A DNA stretch of 5,238 bases, taken from the NCBI GenBank assembly GCA_031292465.1, contig JARLHB010000325.1, positions 1 through 5,238 of the forward strand. The letters run 5' to 3'. The stretch's first letter is position 1. Every line of letters starts with the position of its first letter. The stretch is from Ignavibacteriaceae bacterium (GTDB lineage Bacteria > Bacteroidota > Ignavibacteria > Ignavibacteriales > Ignavibacteriaceae). A program made the position numbers and the translations under genes. This document shows, one piece after another, positions 1 through 4,883 of this stretch. The notes under the pieces are model-generated. The model was given only the letters and a program-made list of their open reading frames with translations, was not told the origin of the DNA and did no database searches.

Positions 1-2
1 CT

Positions 3-644
3 AACAAACCGGATGATTATAAGTTCGGCACAGTCGGCAAACCCTTCCCGGGTGTTGAAATAAAATTAGCCCCTGACGGAGAAATACTTGCCAGAGGCGC
101 CAACATAATGCTGGGTTATTTTAAGAACAGGAAAGAAACCGAAGAAGCGCTTAAAGACGGCTGGCTGCATACCGGAGACATCGGCGTATTTGATTCCGAC
201 GGTTACTTAATGATTACAGACAGGAAAAAGCATTTATTCAAAACATCCGGCGGCAAATACATTGCCCCTACACATATAGAAAACCTGTTCCTGGCAACCA
301 AATATATAGACCAGTTTGTTCTTATCGGAGATAAAAGAATGTTCCTTAGCGCTTTAATCGTTCCTGATTTTGAAGCTATCCGGGATTATGCGGATGAGAA
401 CAATATCCCCTACAGCAAACCCGAAGAACTTACACGGACAAGGGAAATTTATAATTTGATTGAGCAGGACATGTCCCAGGTACAGAAGAAACTTGCAAAC
501 TATGAGAAAGTCCGCAAGTTTACATTACTTGATAAGCCGTTCAGCATGGAGACCGGAGAGATGTCTCCCAGCCTTAAAATCCGCCGCAAAGCAGTTGAGG
601 AAAGATACGACAACCTGATTGAAGAGATGTACATTGAAAGATAA
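3..644 (+). CDS. Long-chain acyl-CoA synthetase (AMP-forming), C-terminal part, 5' end outside window
   Basis: The frame is open from the left window edge and ends at TAA 642-644, giving 213 residues of a protein that in this family is usually about 600 residues. The enzyme activates long-chain fatty acids with ATP to acyl-adenylate and then to acyl-CoA, at the inner face of the membrane. Visible adenylation-domain signatures are GWLHTGDIG (visible residues about 53-61), whose Asp binds the AMP ribose; DRKKHLFKTSGGKYIAP (about 73-89), the hinge to the C-terminal subdomain; and EMSPSLKIRR near residues 186-195, which matches the A10 motif, with Lys192 the likely adenylation lysine. The long insertion between hinge and A10 and the KTSGGKYIAP form resemble the FAA1/COG1022 type rather than E. 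coli FadD. An ATG at 108 is internal, not a start, because the family sequence continues upstream of it. It converges on the 891-2165 gene, with repeat copy 1 between them. Confidence 0.93.
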   Translation, partial: NKPDDYKFGTVGKPFPGVEIKLAPDGEILARGANIMLGYFKNRKETEEALKDGWLHTGDIGVFDSDGYLMITDRKKHLFKTSGGKYIAPTHIENLFLATKYIDQFVLIGDKRMFLSALIVPDFEAIRDYADENNIPYSKPEELTRTREIYNLIEQDMSQVQKKLANYEKVRKFTLLDKPFSMETGEMSPSLKIRRKAVEERYDNLIEEMYIER

Positions 645-651
645 TTTGTAC

Positions 652-691
652 GTCGAAACCTGTCTGCCGCCAAGGCAGGCGCTGTTTCGAC
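652..691 (+). terminator. Possible terminator hairpin after the acyl-CoA synthetase
   Basis: Stem GTCGAAA (652-658) pairs with TTTCGAC (685-691), starting seven bases after the synthetase stop codon and followed by ATTTTG. The loop contains the 21-bp semi-palindrome 659-679, which can fold into its own stem. The T tract is short, so termination is plausible but weak. Confidence 0.35.
659..679 (+). repeat. 21-bp GC-rich semi-palindrome nested in repeat copy 1
   Basis: The unit reads CCTGTCT-GCCGCCA-AGGCAGG; the 7-base arms pair with one T-G wobble. Copies 2 and 3 of the larger repeat have only a 3-5 base loop here, so this is an insertion into a hairpin loop. The same unit, reverse-complemented with one mismatch, occurs at 2504-2524 in a different hairpin position of copy 3. 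Confidence 0.8.
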
Positions 692-817
692 ATTTTGTAA
701 CCTAAGTATTCTCATAATGCTAAGTGAAACAACAAAAATGGATCAGTGCCTGAAAGCAAGTATATGCTGTTTCCACAATTCCTGATTGTGAACTGATGAC
801 ATATAGCCAGTAAAAGA

Positions 818-836
818 AGCGAATCAGCGATTCGCT
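818..836 (-). terminator. Terminator-like hairpin downstream of the 891-2165 gene
   Basis: On the - strand an 8-bp perfect stem (AGCGAATC/GATTCGCT) with a 3-base loop is followed by TCTTTTACTG, about 55 bases after the TGA of the glycoside-hydrolase-like gene. The hairpin is the right end of repeat copy 1, so the mobile repeat appears to provide the 3' end signal. The T tract is interrupted, hence moderate confidence. Confidence 0.5.
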
Positions 837-890
837 GTACAAATTCCTGCAAGTGTTCTAAATTAGCTTCATTAATCTTGTTAATTCCAC

Positions 891-2165
891 TCATTCAACA
901 ATGCGGAACAGCCTGCCGTCCCCCTTGTTAAACTGCAGTTCTATTTTTCCATTCTTTTCTTTATACTCTACAGGATCATTGCTGCCTGATTTAGACACTT
1001 CCATAAATCCCTTCACTAGTTTGGAAACCGATATAGTAAAATTTAACTTCCGCTCATAATTCCGGTTAACAAGCAGTAAATAGGGATGCCCGGATTTATC
1101 TTTAAAATATCCGGCAACCATATCTCCCCCGGTAATTTTATTAATATAGAAATCTTCAGGTAACGGTTCGGTTCCCTTTGGCAGATTGCCTGTATGATAA
1201 ACCCCAATTGATTTTAGCTGTTTAAGTACGCCTTCAAGCGAATGAATTTCAGAATTTACACGTTCGGCTATATCATATAAATAAGTAGCTTTCCCCCTGG
1301 AATCCAATATGGAAGTTATAAATTCTTCAGGGCCTACAGTATCTCTTGGAGGCAATGAATAAGTAAAGTACTGAAGCCCTTTGGCGCCGTAAGCAAGTCC
1401 GCTGAACAACTGCAGCCTTATCCATGATTCCCTGGGCAGCGGAAATGCCGGCTTTATCTGGCAGCTCATAGCAAATGACCAGAACGGGACTCCGGCTTTT
1501 AGAGCTGCTTCGCGTATAGTGCCCAGATTTTGATAGTACGTATCTTTGAAACCTGATTTTACGAAAGGATAATAATCGTAAGAAATAAACTGCGGTTGAA
1601 ATATTTTCATGTATTTATCTATGTATTCCCCGTATGTATTAGTGCCCGTCTGTTTGGCAGTTGCATAATCCGGCAGCAGATTGGCATAAACAAGATGCCG
1701 CGGATCTTTAAGGCAGAGTTCTTTCTTTATTAATGCCATATTCTCAAAATTCTCTGCACCTGATTCATCAACAATAAAATAACCCAGCAGCGCTGGCGAG
1801 CCTGAATAATCCTTTACCACCTGATCTAACTTTGCAATTGCGGCTGAATCCACAGGCTTATCCGGCTGTATCCGCTTATCATTAATGATAAGTTTAATGC
1901 CGTACTGTTGTGCCAGTTCCAATGCTTTTTTATTCAATTCCGGAGTGCGCAAATCCGAGAAATTGATAGTAAATCCTGCATCGGCTAGTTCCTTAAAATG
2001 GGCTGTGTCTAATTGTTCAGGGGTAAGGCCGTACCACGTCATAACCGGGAAGGATAATGAATCAATAACCGGCGGCAGCTTTACTTGTCCGTATAAGGAA
2101 ATATTTATTGCAATAAACAGAAATGTTACAATCCGGCAGGTATAATTCTTTATAATATTCGGCAT
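891..2165 (-). CDS. Secreted glycoside-hydrolase-like TIM-barrel protein (GH42/clan A-like)
   Basis: A 424-residue protein starting at ATG 2163-2165 and ending at TGA 891-893. The N-terminus (MPNIIKNY, then a hydrophobic stretch ending SLYGQ near residue 27) looks like a signal peptide, so export is likely. The core has TIM-barrel glycosidase traits: GYFIVDES around residues 128-135, resembling the GY-x-x-x-DE(P) signature where the acidic pair (Asp133, Glu134) could include the acid/base; SYDYYPF at about 195-201; and GLAYGAKGLQYFTY at 256-269, typical of GH42-like barrels. Residues from about 345 form a C-terminal beta-sandwich (YLLLVNRNYERKLNF, then GDGRLFRI). Substrate is not predictable. 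The open frame runs upstream to 2267, but those 34 codons partly lie in repeat copy 2 and precede the signal peptide; an AGAGAA stretch before ATG 2165 is a weak ribosome site, so the shorter start is chosen. It could also be a non-catalytic barrel; family placement is tentative. Confidence 0.82.
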   Translation of the reverse strand: MPNIIKNYTCRIVTFLFIAINISLYGQVKLPPVIDSLSFPVMTWYGLTPEQLDTAHFKELADAGFTINFSDLRTPELNKKALELAQQYGIKLIINDKRIQPDKPVDSAAIAKLDQVVKDYSGSPALLGYFIVDESGAENFENMALIKKELCLKDPRHLVYANLLPDYATAKQTGTNTYGEYIDKYMKIFQPQFISYDYYPFVKSGFKDTYYQNLGTIREAALKAGVPFWSFAMSCQIKPAFPLPRESWIRLQLFSGLAYGAKGLQYFTYSLPPRDTVGPEEFITSILDSRGKATYLYDIAERVNSEIHSLEGVLKQLKSIGVYHTGNLPKGTEPLPEDFYINKITGGDMVAGYFKDKSGHPYLLLVNRNYERKLNFTISVSKLVKGFMEVSKSGSNDPVEYKEKNGKIELQFNKGDGRLFRIVE

Positions 2166-2188
2166 TACAATTTCTCTATTTTGATGCT

Positions 2189-2221
2189 GTAAATTTAGTA
2201 AATAGTCCGGTTTGTAAATAG
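2189..2221. promoter_or_regulatory. Direct repeats GTAAATAG upstream of the 891-2165 gene
   Basis: GTAAATAG occurs at 2198-2205 and 2214-2221, 16 bases apart, with a shorter GTAAAT at 2189-2194. They fall in the 75-base gap between the gene's start and repeat copy 2, where its promoter or a regulator site would have to be. No convincing -35/-10 pair is visible, so a regulatory role is only a suggestion. Confidence 0.25.
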
Positions 2222-2240
2222 GCTGATTGGGAGAATATAT

Positions 2241-2415
2241 TTGTACGTCGAAAGGCTGTTTCGACATTTTGGAACCTAAGAATTCTCACAATGCTAAGTG
2301 AAACAAAAAAATGAATCAGTGCCTGAAAGCAGGTATATACTGTTTCCACAATTCCTGATTGTGAACTGATGACATATAGCCAGTAAAAGAAGCGAATCGG
2401 CGATTCGCTGTACAA
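2241..2415. repeat. Dispersed multi-hairpin repeat, copy 2 (full length, no insert)
   Basis: A 175-bp copy with TTGTAC (2241-2246) and GTACAA (2410-2415) ends, the cleanest reference form. Stems: GTCGAAA/TTTCGAC (2247-2253 with 2259-2265), CCTG/CAGG around the sequence CCTGAAAGCAGG, CACAAT/ATTGTG, and AGCGAATC/GATTCGCT (2391-2398 with 2402-2409). The last hairpin followed on the - strand by TCTTTTACTG could terminate the toxin-antitoxin transcript before the glycoside-hydrolase-like gene. It is in the same orientation as copies 1 and 3 and is seven bases from copy 3. Confidence 0.88.
2391..2409 (-). terminator. Terminator-like hairpin between toxin-antitoxin pair and glycosidase-like gene
   Basis: The right-end hairpin of repeat copy 2: an 8-bp stem with a 3-base loop, followed on the - strand by TCTTTTACTG. 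It lies about 145 bases beyond the antitoxin stop and upstream of the 891-2165 gene, so it would isolate the two transcription units. Confidence 0.4.
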
Positions 2416-2422
2416 CTGCATT

Positions 2423-2537
2423 TTGTACGTCGAAACGCTGTTTCGACATTTTGAAACCTAAGCATTCTCACAATGCTAAGTGAAACAATAAAAAGGGTCA
2501 GCGCCTGCCTTGGCAGCAGACAGGATTCGCAGTACAG
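2423..2537. repeat. Dispersed multi-hairpin repeat, copy 3 (internally deleted)
   Basis: Begins TTGTAC (2423-2428) with stem GTCGAAAC/GTTTCGAC (2429-2436 with 2440-2447), continues with AGCATT/AATGCT (6-bp perfect stem), then jumps from a TCAGCGCCTG sequence directly into a 21-bp GC-rich unit and the right end ATTCGCAGTACAG. About 80 bases of the middle and half of the right hairpin are missing relative to copy 2. Shared CCTG sequence at the junction suggests deletion by short-homology recombination. It ends 16 bases from the antitoxin stop codon. Confidence 0.82.
2504..2524 (-). repeat. 21-bp GC-rich semi-palindrome, inverted, in repeat copy 3
   Basis: Reads CCTGCCT-TGGCAGC-AGACAGG, the reverse complement of the unit at 659-679 with one mismatch. 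It sits at the place of the right-end GCGAATC/GATTCGC hairpin rather than in the left hairpin, so its insertion is independent of that in copy 1. Confidence 0.78.
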
Positions 2538-2553
2538 AAATACTATAATTGCA

Positions 2554-2829
2554 TTAAACTACTTCTATCTTTATTCTTCTCCCTAATGATTTTGCATACC
2601 GCCTTAAAGTTGAAAGTTTAATATCTTCCGCATGATTTTCAATTCTTGAAATCACAGATTTTTTTGTCTGGAGTTTATCAGCCAACTCTTCCTGCGTTAA
2701 ACCTGACTTTACGCGAAGCCCTTTTAACAAAACACCTATCTTAAAATTCTGATAACCTATATCATAATTTTCAGCAAATTCCGCATCTTCATTTTTCCGC
2801 CGGGCAACATATTTTTTCAAATCACTCAT
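2554..2829 (-). CDS. higA: HigA-type antitoxin, XRE helix-turn-helix protein
   Basis: A 91-residue protein from ATG 2827-2829 to TAA 2554-2556. Residues about 34-86 form a Cro/C1 helix-turn-helix domain: GLTQEELADKL (helix 2 and turn), TKKSVISRIENHAEDIK (recognition helix) and STLRRYAKSLGRR. The N-terminal MSDLKKYVARRKNEDAEF resembles the extension found in chromosomal HigA antitoxins paired with Gp49-like toxins. It would bind the toxin and repress the operon promoter. The start is well supported: AAAGGA at 2839-2844 lies nine bases upstream, and the toxin reading frame stops at TGA 2831-2833, one base before this ATG. An in-frame ATG at 2886 would overlap the toxin by 56 bases and lacks a ribosome site. 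The gene symbol is by family resemblance. Confidence 0.9.
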   Translation of the reverse strand: MSDLKKYVARRKNEDAEFAENYDIGYQNFKIGVLLKGLRVKSGLTQEELADKLQTKKSVISRIENHAEDIKLSTLRRYAKSLGRRIKIEVV

Positions 2830-2830
2830 T

Positions 2831-3177
2831 TCATTTAGTCCTTTGATAATAATTTCTTTTTCTTTCTTCCGCTGTTCTAATTTCATTCAAGGGCGTCTTT
2901 TGTGTCTTTTTTACAAATCCATTTGTAATTATAAAATTTCCGTCAGGTTCGAAAAAGCCCAATAACCTGAAAATATCCCCGGAATAAATTATTCTGATTT
3001 CCCAAATATCATTTGTACTCTTTAACTTTTTAAAGTACGATTTAGGTATAATGGACGTTTCTTCAAAAAGTTCCAGTACCCAGGTAATCTTTTTGCCTGT
3101 TTACCGGTTAATGAATCAAGGAAATCAACTACCGGGCATTTTCCGGATTCAGTTTTATAAAAATTAACTTCCCGCAT
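2831..3177 (-). pseudogene. higB: HigB/RelE-type toxin (Gp49-like) interrupted by a -1 frameshift
   Basis: Reading starts at ATG 3175-3177 (MREVNFYKTESGKCPVVDFL...) and follows the family to about residue 29 (GKQAK). In the A5 run at 3090-3094 the frame is lost; unshifted reading stops near 3022. With one extra A the frame continues ITWVLELFEE, then YFKKL, NDIWEIRI, FRLLGFF and GFVKKTQKTP to TGA 2831-2833: 115 residues in all, the normal length of these ribosome-dependent mRNA endonucleases. The second half has no stop and is well conserved, so the lesion is recent, a homopolymer sequencing error, or a slippage site. The motif usually reading HGF-x-KKTQKTP has Asn for His here. Starting at ATG 3204 would add nine residues encoded across a palindrome; 3177 fits the family. 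No good ribosome site is visible before either. The toxin precedes the antitoxin, the usual higBA order. Confidence 0.88.
3090..3094 (-). other. Frameshift position in the toxin gene (A5 homopolymer)
   Basis: The - strand reads GGCAAAAAGATT. Six A residues would join the two halves of the toxin in frame; five are present. A -1 ribosomal slip on AAA would also restore the frame, but GCA-AAA-AGA is not a full X-XXY-YYZ heptamer, so a mutation or base-calling error is the simpler reading. Confidence 0.8.
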
Positions 3178-3184
3178 ATATAAA

Positions 3185-3202
3185 GTTAGCTTAAATGCTA
3201 AC
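3185..3202. promoter_or_regulatory. Inverted repeat GTTAGC-N6-GCTAAC, candidate antitoxin operator
   Basis: A perfect 6-base inverted repeat with AT-only spacer lies 8 bases upstream of the toxin start codon at 3177. HigA proteins repress their own operon by binding palindromes at this place, so it is the best operator candidate. No binding motif can be assigned from sequence alone. Confidence 0.5.
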
Positions 3203-3231
3203 ATTAATCAGCAAATACTTTAGTAACTGCA

Positions 3232-3250
3232 ATAGCTTAATATTAGCTAT
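3232..3250. promoter_or_regulatory. Second inverted repeat ATAGCT-N7-AGCTAT upstream of toxin-antitoxin operon
   Basis: A perfect 6-base inverted repeat 55 bases upstream of the toxin start, sharing the TAGC/GCTA core with the palindrome at 3185-3202. Two sites with related half-sites suggest a double operator. A TATAAT on the + strand at 3248-3253 overlaps it but faces away from the operon. Confidence 0.35.
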
Positions 3251-3317
3251 AATGGTTACCAGAACAGGTTTAAACATTTCTTATGTTACGAACTAACTTC
3301 GTATATTAAATATAAGA

Positions 3318-3342
3318 AGCGAGTCGGCGATTCGCTGTACAA
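3318..3342. repeat. Isolated right-end hairpin of the dispersed repeat, copy 4a
   Basis: AGCGAGTC (3318-3325) pairs with GATTCGCT (3329-3336) through one G-T wobble, followed by GTACAA (3337-3342), the end sequence of the dispersed repeat. The rest of the repeat is absent. The wobble keeps the stem intact despite a base change from copies 1 and 2. Confidence 0.75.
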
Positions 3343-3355
3343 CTCAAAATAAAAG

Positions 3356-3378
3356 AAGCGAATCACGGGGATTCGCTT
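3356..3378. terminator. Bidirectional terminator-like hairpin downstream of the GH18 gene
   Basis: A 9-bp perfect stem AAGCGAATC (3356-3364) with GATTCGCTT (3370-3378), loop ACGGG. On the - strand it is followed by CTTTTATTTTG, about 70 bases after the stop of the GH18 gene; on the + strand by TATATTTATCTTTT. It is a second copy of the repeat's right-end hairpin, 20 bases after copy 4a. Of all hairpins here it has the best terminator form. Confidence 0.6.
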
Positions 3379-3449
3379 TATATTTATCTTTTGGTGTCCG
3401 GGAGCTTTTATGAAATTCTGAATATGTTACCTCTCCGCATATATAATAT

Positions 3450-4637
3450 TTACTTTATCAACTGCATCTTTTTAGCAGATACAAAAGTGTTTACGCCGCC
3501 TGCGCTTACTCTAAGCTGATAGATATACACCCCGCTTGTAAGCTTTGATGCATTCCAATTAATACTGTGTGAACCCGCGCTTAAATCCTTATCTACCAAT
3601 GATGCAACCTCCCTTCCAAGGATATCATAAACCTTTAACGTAACATGGCTGTTGGCCGCAAGCTGCCAGCTTATAACAGTTGAGGGATTAAAAGGATTCG
3701 GATAATTTTGCATAAGGGCAAACCGGTTTGGCTGCTGAACTTCTTCATCCACAGAAGTAACAGTTAACGCGCTGAATACAGAATCAGTGTATCCCTTCCG
3801 GTTATTTGCTGCATATACCATTATGCCGGCTTTAGGGGGATTTGCAGGCTGCCAGGCAGCAGCAGCCATTGCGGTAGCATCATCATAATTATCATTTAGT
3901 ACGCCTACCATAACTTTTGATGCGCCTATATAATCTGCCCACCGGTTAAACCTTGTAATATATGACTGCCAGTATCCCATGTCCATAACAAAATTAAAAT
4001 ATGCTGCAACTGCCGGCTTCTGCCCCACCACAGAACCCGGCTGACCGCCAGAATAAATAGCTGCCGTATATATAGTAGATGCGCTGTCCGGTGAAAGAGG
4101 CCCAAAGTATTTTCCGATTTCAGTAAGCAGATTTATATATTGAGTGTTGCCTGTTGCGTTATGTTCAATATCAAGAGATATTCCATCCAGATGGACAGAA
4201 TCTATTGCACAGCGCTTAATAAATTCTGCAAACTGCTGATAGTTTAACTTGGTCCCGTCATACGTGGTAAAGGGAGTATCCGTGCTCCACGCTGCTGCAT
4301 CATCCAAATTCATTAAAACCTTAACGCCCCTTGCCTGCAGGGTTCTGATATCGCTTAATATCTGGCTGTAATATTTATAGTTTACATTTTGCATCCAGCC
4401 AGTGGCATAATGAACGGAGTCGGCAAGTTCCCATAAAGTACCTTCGAATATTACCACTATGTTGGCATTATCAGTAAAAGATGTTAAAGGATAATGATCC
4501 GGCCCGCCAGAATCAAAGACATAATAAGCAACTTTGTTATTTCCGGCTGAAGGAAGATTTCCTGCCCGCGCAGCGGATAGAAAAGCAATTGATAAAAGCA
4601 GGGTTATAAGAATTCCTGAAAGTAATCCGGTTTTCAT
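3450..4637 (-). CDS. Secreted GH18 endo-beta-N-acetylglucosaminidase-like enzyme with T9SS C-terminal domain
   Basis: A 395-residue protein from ATG 4635-4637 to TAA 3450-3452. Residues 1-25 are a signal peptide (hydrophobic core GILITLLLSIAFLS, cleavage likely after ARA). Residues about 33-295 resemble the GH18 barrel of Endo H/F/S type enzymes, which cut the chitobiose core of N-glycans: KVLMNLDDAAAW, then LDGISLDIEH with Asp156 and the proton donor Glu158, then MDMGYW. The usual D-G-x-D-x-D-x-E motif has Ser154 for the middle Asp. Residues about 304-395 form the FlgD-like/Por sorting domain (NRFALMQNYPNPFNPST, VYDILGREVASL, LTSGVYIYQL), expected to direct export by the type IX system and surface attachment or release. 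AGGGAG at 4647-4652, nine bases upstream, sets the start. A TTG at 4685 with AAGGAG nine bases before it would add 16 residues in front of the signal peptide. A chitinase-like or inactive lectin-like barrel is the alternative. Confidence 0.88.
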   Translation of the reverse strand: MKTGLLSGILITLLLSIAFLSAARAGNLPSAGNNKVAYYVFDSGGPDHYPLTSFTDNANIVVIFEGTLWELADSVHYATGWMQNVNYKYYSQILSDIRTLQARGVKVLMNLDDAAAWSTDTPFTTYDGTKLNYQQFAEFIKRCAIDSVHLDGISLDIEHNATGNTQYINLLTEIGKYFGPLSPDSASTIYTAAIYSGGQPGSVVGQKPAVAAYFNFVMDMGYWQSYITRFNRWADYIGASKVMVGVLNDNYDDATAMAAAAWQPANPPKAGIMVYAANNRKGYTDSVFSALTVTSVDEEVQQPNRFALMQNYPNPFNPSTVISWQLAANSHVTLKVYDILGREVASLVDKDLSAGSHSINWNASKLTSGVYIYQLRVSAGGVNTFVSAKKMQLIK

Positions 4638-4646
4638 ATTTTTGTT

Positions 4647-4652
4647 CTCCCT
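4647..4652 (-). promoter_or_regulatory. Ribosome binding site of the GH18 gene (AGGGAG)
   Basis: AGGGAG on the - strand, nine bases before ATG 4637. It decides the start in favour of the signal-peptide methionine. An AAGGAG at 4695-4700, equally spaced before the in-frame TTG at 4685, is a competing site. Confidence 0.65.
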
Positions 4653-4685
4653 TTTTAATAACTTTCTGTATAAAATTAGTACCAA

Positions 4686-4883
4686 AGGCTGATACTCCTT
4701 GTTATATAATTTATTGATATGTAAAGTAAGTATATTTTATTATAAAACAAACATAAGGCATTATAAGATATATTTATAAATTATTCACCCGCATAAGCTT
4801 ATATTAGGTTTAATTTGTTTTGGCGGGAAATAAACCCCATAATATTAATATGATTATTAAACTATCGAGATTGTGCCCCCATA
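4686..4883. other. AT-rich intergenic DNA upstream of the GH18 gene
   Basis: No gene is visible. The DNA is very AT-rich and must contain the GH18 promoter on the - strand. A TATAAT occurs on that strand near 4736-4741, but no good -35 element is placed before it, so I do not call a promoter. Confidence 0.4.
4695..4700 (-). promoter_or_regulatory. Second Shine-Dalgarno-like AAGGAG before in-frame TTG
   Basis: AAGGAG nine bases upstream of TTG 4683-4685, which is in frame with the GH18 gene through 16 codons and no stop. It could be chance in AT-rich DNA, an alternative start, or a standby ribosome site. Confidence 0.35.

Larger units (their letters stand above)
646..842. repeat. Dispersed multi-hairpin repeat, copy 1 (full length plus 21-bp insert)
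   Basis: The element begins TTGTAC (646-651) and ends GTACAA (837-842). In this copy the inverted ends extend to nine bases, AATTTGTAC 643-651 against GTACAAATT 837-845. Internal stems are GTCGAAA/TTTCGAC (652-658 with 685-691), AGTATT/AATGCT around 705-719 (one T-G wobble), CACAAT/ATTGTG around 773-789, and AGCGAATC/GATTCGCT (818-825 with 829-836). It matches copy 2 at 2241-2415 closely: outside the 21-bp insert I count about eight differences over the last 142 bases. It lies between two convergent genes and has no coding capacity of its own. MITE-like or structured-RNA-like origin is inference; no transposase is in the window. Confidence 0.85.

Noticed and set aside
500..715. A 71-codon - strand frame.
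   Set aside because: It is antisense to the well-supported acyl-CoA synthetase and runs into repeat copy 1.
712..894. A 60-codon - strand frame whose ATG overlaps the stop of the glycosidase-like gene (ATGA).
   Set aside because: All but about the first 17 codons run through repeat copy 1, and the protein matches nothing I know. The overlap could mark a downstream gene truncated by the repeat, but there is too little left to support it.
1885..2145. An 86-codon + strand frame.
   Set aside because: It is antisense to the glycosidase-like gene, which has clear family motifs; low-complexity, Cys/Ser-rich translation.
2176..2421. An 81-codon - strand frame between the antitoxin and the glycosidase-like gene.
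   Set aside because: It lies almost wholly in repeat copy 2, and the equivalent frame in copy 1 is not maintained, so it is a by-product of the repeat.
3090..3094. Programmed -1 ribosomal frameshifting in the toxin gene.
   Set aside because: The site is only a P-site AAA slip and not a full slippery heptamer, and no clear downstream stem is evident; mutation or sequencing error is simpler.
646..3378. A CRISPR array made of the repeated hairpins.
   Set aside because: The units are too long, irregularly spaced and differ in length, there are no uniform spacers, and no cas genes are present.
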